DNA of 16,496 nt, taken from positions 1-16,496 of the forward strand of contig CAJPST010000023.1 in the NCBI GenBank assembly GCA_905373425.1, in the 5' to 3' direction. Under the pieces are notes generated by a model, which saw only the letters and a list, made by a program, of their open reading frames with translations, ran no database searches and was not told the DNA's origin. This stretch comes from an uncultured Mesocricetibacter sp. (GTDB lineage: Bacteria; Pseudomonadota; Gammaproteobacteria; Enterobacterales; Pasteurellaceae). Shown piece after piece: positions 14,757 through 16,496 of this stretch. A program made the position numbers and the translations under genes. Within the stretch, counting starts at the first letter, position 1. Each line of letters begins with the position of its first letter.

Positions 14757-15443
14757 TTATTGTGTTTCCAAAGCTTCTAACAATTCTTTTGGAGGTAAAT
14801 ACCCAGCAATAACTTCGCCACTTGAGGTGATGATAGTAGGCGTACCCTGCACACCAAATTTCCCTCCCAACTCATAGTGTTTTTTCACCACTGCTGCTTC
14901 TTTTAGTTCTTTTGGTAAATTACCATTTTCCGCTTCATTTAACGCAAATACAGGATCTTTCGAAGTAAAAATCGCCTCCATTTGCTTGGCTGCTTTAGAA
15001 TCCATTCCGTTACGCGGAAACGCTAAATAACGCACGGTAATACCTAAATCATTATATTCTTTCAGCTGTTCATGCAATTTATGACAATAATGACAAGTAA
15101 TATCAAAAAATACCGTTACAACATGTTTTTCATTTTTTGCCGGATAGACAATCATTTCACTCTTCAACGCATTGAGTTTTTCTAGTAATTCTTTATTAGT
15201 GACATCTACAACGCCCTTGTCTGTTATTTCAAACAGCTTACCTTGTAAAATGTATTTTCCATCTTCTGTTGCATAAAAAACTCCGGCACTACTCACAATG
15301 GTTTGCACGCCTTTTATTGGAGAAGGTTTTACCTCAACCTCCCCAAACCCCATTTTTTTTAATTGCGAAGCGATCGGCGACTCTGCTGCTATAGCAGAAA
15401 TAGACAATGCTGTAAGCGAAAGAGCGGTCAAAATTTTGTTCAT
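14757..15443 (-). CDS. dsbC: Thiol:disulfide isomerase DsbC
   Basis: A 228-residue periplasmic disulfide isomerase (E. coli precursor 236). It carries a signal peptide ending at Ala20, an N-terminal dimerisation domain (about 21-85: QLKKMGFGEVEVKPSPIKGV, YILQGKLFEI), a linker helix, and a thioredoxin domain with FFDITCHYCHKLHEQL, the ITVRYLAFPRNG stretch and cis-proline Pro202 (QGTPTII). DsbC reshuffles wrong disulfides in exported proteins and is kept reduced by DsbD. Two features differ from E. coli: the active site is CHYC (117-120) instead of CGYC, and the second, structural disulfide is missing because no other cysteine exists. A TAGGAA lies about ten bases before the ATG. It heads the unit with recJ, as in many gamma-proteobacteria. 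Confidence 0.96.
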   Translation of the reverse strand: MNKILTALSLTALSISAIAAESPIASQLKKMGFGEVEVKPSPIKGVQTIVSSAGVFYATEDGKYILQGKLFEITDKGVVDVTNKELLEKLNALKSEMIVYPAKNEKHVVTVFFDITCHYCHKLHEQLKEYNDLGITVRYLAFPRNGMDSKAAKQMEAIFTSKDPVFALNEAENGNLPKELKEAAVVKKHYELGGKFGVQGTPTIITSSGEVIAGYLPPKELLEALETQ

Positions 15444-15837
15444 TTTTTAAAATTCCTAAATACTGAAATAATGGTTGCTAAGCCGATGAATTATAGTGCT
15501 ATTATCCGATAGTGCAAGTGATTAAATATAAATCCTCGTTTTTATTGCGTTCAAACTGTTCACACATCTAATCAGGGTGAAAAAGTTGTTTATTTCACTT
15601 TCCACACCGGTTTAAACTTTGCTTTAAACTCCAATGTGATTGTTTAAACAGCCCCTCAATGCCATTAATCCTGACATTAATGTAAATTAATGTAAATATT
15701 TTTTATCATTTCTTTACTTTTTTCAAAAAATGAGTTGACAACGTTATGTTTTTACTTTAAATTTAACCCAACTTTCAAGTTGACATAAAATTTACATTAA
15801 TTTAATTATAATTGACAAAAAGCATCGGGTTTTCTCT
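15444..15837. promoter_or_regulatory. 394-bp divergent regulatory region, dsbC / secreted 157-aa protein
   Basis: No gene was found in this AT-rich gap. It holds clustered short repeats: TTTAAAC at 15611, 15623 and 15643; ATTAATGTAAAT twice in tandem (15676-15687 and 15686-15697) and once inverted (15790-15801); and TTGACA at 15735, 15780 and 15812. For the plus-strand gene the better promoter options are TTGACA (15735-15740) with TAAATT at 17 bases, or a perfect TATAAT at 15807-15812 with a poorly spaced -35. The spread of repeats suggests binding sites for one or more regulators, none of which I can name. Confidence 0.5.
15490..15517 (-). promoter_or_regulatory. Candidate sigma-70 promoter of dsbC
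   Basis: On the minus strand, TTGCAC (plus 15512-15517), a 16-base spacer and a perfect TATAAT (plus 15490-15495), about 45 bases before the dsbC ATG. ATAGTGC occurs twice across this element on the plus strand. Confidence 0.5.
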
Positions 15838-16311
15838 ATGCCAATCTTATTTAAAGTTGTAATAGTTTTTGTATTGATACTATTTTCAATCAATACTTTT
15901 GCCACTTCTCAACAGGCAGAAGAACTAAAGAAATTTGTTACTTGGGAAAAACAAAATCAAAAAAATCTGGATTTAGCATTTGATGGTGTAATCAATCAAA
16001 TTACAGGATTTCAGGACAACGCTAAATTAGATGCCTCAATCGCCGCTTATCATTCTGTGGTAAACGAGCACTTAAAAGGATTAGAGGCATTGAACTTACA
16101 AAGCGAAGAAATCAAACCGTTAATTGCCAAATATAAAAATAAAATAGGCGCAGATAATGAAATTATTAAAGCTGCCGTGGAATTAGGTAAAAAACCCTCC
16201 ACTGAAGCACAAGACAAGTTGAGCGAAGTCACTTCGCAATCAAAAAAGATTGAAGATGAATATGTCGGCTTGCAAAACCAATTAGTAGATAAATTCCCTA
16301 TCGAGGAATAA
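15838..16311 (+). CDS. Small secreted helical protein of unknown function
   Basis: A 157-residue protein I do not recognise. Residues 1-22 are a signal peptide (hydrophobic VVIVFVLILF core, cleavage after T-F-A), so the mature protein of about 135 residues should be periplasmic or secreted. The rest is predicted to be almost entirely helical, highly charged and free of cysteine: AEELKKFVTWEKQNQKN, then a YHSVVNEHLKGLEAL segment, KPLIAKYKNKIG, and a C-terminal stretch with coiled-coil character (DKLSEVTSQSKKIEDEY) ending in FPIEE. There is no lipobox and no repeat. The ribosome-binding site is weak. A very good terminator follows, so it is a single-gene transcript. It lies where E. coli has recJ directly next to prfB. 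A helical-bundle envelope protein is a guess only. Confidence 0.75.
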   Translation: MPILFKVVIVFVLILFSINTFATSQQAEELKKFVTWEKQNQKNLDLAFDGVINQITGFQDNAKLDASIAAYHSVVNEHLKGLEALNLQSEEIKPLIAKYKNKIGADNEIIKAAVELGKKPSTEAQDKLSEVTSQSKKIEDEYVGLQNQLVDKFPIEE

Positions 16312-16334
16312 AAGAACTGTTCTCCTTTTATTTC

Positions 16335-16366
16335 GACCTCATTCTGAACCGAATGAGGTCTTTTTT
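16335..16366 (+). terminator. Strong rho-independent terminator
   Basis: Perfect ten-base stem GACCTCATTC (16335-16344) with GAATGAGGTC (16351-16360), a six-base loop and six T. Confidence 0.95.
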
Positions 16367-16401
16367 ATTGCTTTTTTCTACCAAAATATCTGAAAATCCC
16401 T

Positions 16402-16407
16402 TATAAT
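16402..16407 (+). promoter_or_regulatory. Candidate prfB -10 box
   Basis: Perfect TATAAT 38 bases before the prfB ATG. The matching -35 region (around 16378-16384) is weak. Confidence 0.4.
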
Positions 16408-16445
16408 TTCACGCTTATTTATTATGATAAATCAAAGTAAAAATT

Positions 16446-16496
16446 ATGTTTGAAATTAACCCTGTTAAAAATAAAATTGCCGACCTCTCAGAACGC
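16446..16496 (+). CDS. prfB: Peptide chain release factor 2, N-terminal 17 codons (cut by window end)
   Basis: The last 51 bases encode MFEINPVKNKIADLSER, which matches the start of E. coli RF2 (MFEINPVNNRIQDLTER) almost residue for residue. RF2 recognises UAA and UGA stop codons and releases the finished peptide. In E. coli prfB the autoregulatory +1 frameshift at an in-frame UGA lies at about codon 26, so the equivalent site would fall just beyond this window and cannot be checked. The ribosome-binding site is weak (AAAGTAAAA). The gene is isolated from the upstream secreted-protein gene by a strong terminator and has its own TATAAT. In E. coli prfB follows recJ on the same strand; here it is turned away from dsbC-recJ. 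Confidence 0.9.
   Translation, partial: MFEINPVKNKIADLSER

Noticed and set aside
15635..15650. CRP-like half-site TGTGAT upstream of dsbC
   Set aside because: Only one half of the palindrome is present; the other half (AAACA) does not match TCACA.
1..16496. CRISPR array, prophage, insertion sequence, toxin-antitoxin or other defence system
   Set aside because: No regularly spaced repeats, integrase, transposase, phage structural gene or paired small toxin/antitoxin genes were seen; nearly every long frame is a known housekeeping gene.

Overview
The window is ordinary chromosomal DNA from a member of the Pasteurellaceae. The strongest evidence is the DNA uptake signal: twelve perfect copies of the 9-mer AAGTGCGGT (six in each orientation) lie in 16.5 kb, several with the AT-rich tail of the Haemophilus influenzae-type signal. 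The rival Actinobacillus pleuropneumoniae-type signal (ACAAGCGGT) was not noticed. The DNA is AT-rich, and the clusters accA/pdxY/tilS, galE/ampG/adk and dsbC/recJ/DsbA-like/mtnN match gene groups I remember from Haemophilus. The genus cannot be fixed from this window alone.

Layout. Positions 1-1320 hold a small membrane protein (GlsB/YeaQ/YmgE family), a CHY zinc-finger protein and, convergent with it, a T4-endonuclease-V-type pyrimidine-dimer glycosylase. Positions 1322-5293 (+) carry accA, a secreted protein of tentative DUF4850 type, pdxY and tilS. tilS has an apparent frameshift that moves its C-terminal domain out of frame. Positions 5342-7185 (-) hold the purine permease gene ghxP and a DUF805 membrane protein. 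Positions 7453-10592 (+) carry galE, ampG and adk. Positions 10852-15443 (-) hold a DUF533/TerB-like gene and the apparent unit dsbC, recJ, DsbA-like, mtnN. A 394-bp regulatory gap follows, then a small secreted helical protein and the first 17 codons of prfB, which runs off the end.

Function. The genes are mostly housekeeping: fatty-acid initiation (accA), B6 salvage (pdxY), tRNA modification (tilS), purine uptake and nucleotide balance (ghxP, adk, mtnN), galactose and surface-sugar metabolism (galE), muropeptide recycling (ampG), DNA repair (pdg, recJ) and periplasmic disulfide chemistry (dsbC and a DsbA-like protein). No prophage, insertion sequence, CRISPR array, rRNA or tRNA gene was seen.

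I found no convincing new multi-gene system. The points most worth checking are the tilS frameshift, the nested inverted repeats downstream of adk, the repeat-rich dsbC upstream region, a PurR-like site over the ghxP promoter, and two non-standard CxxC redox proteins encoded around recJ.
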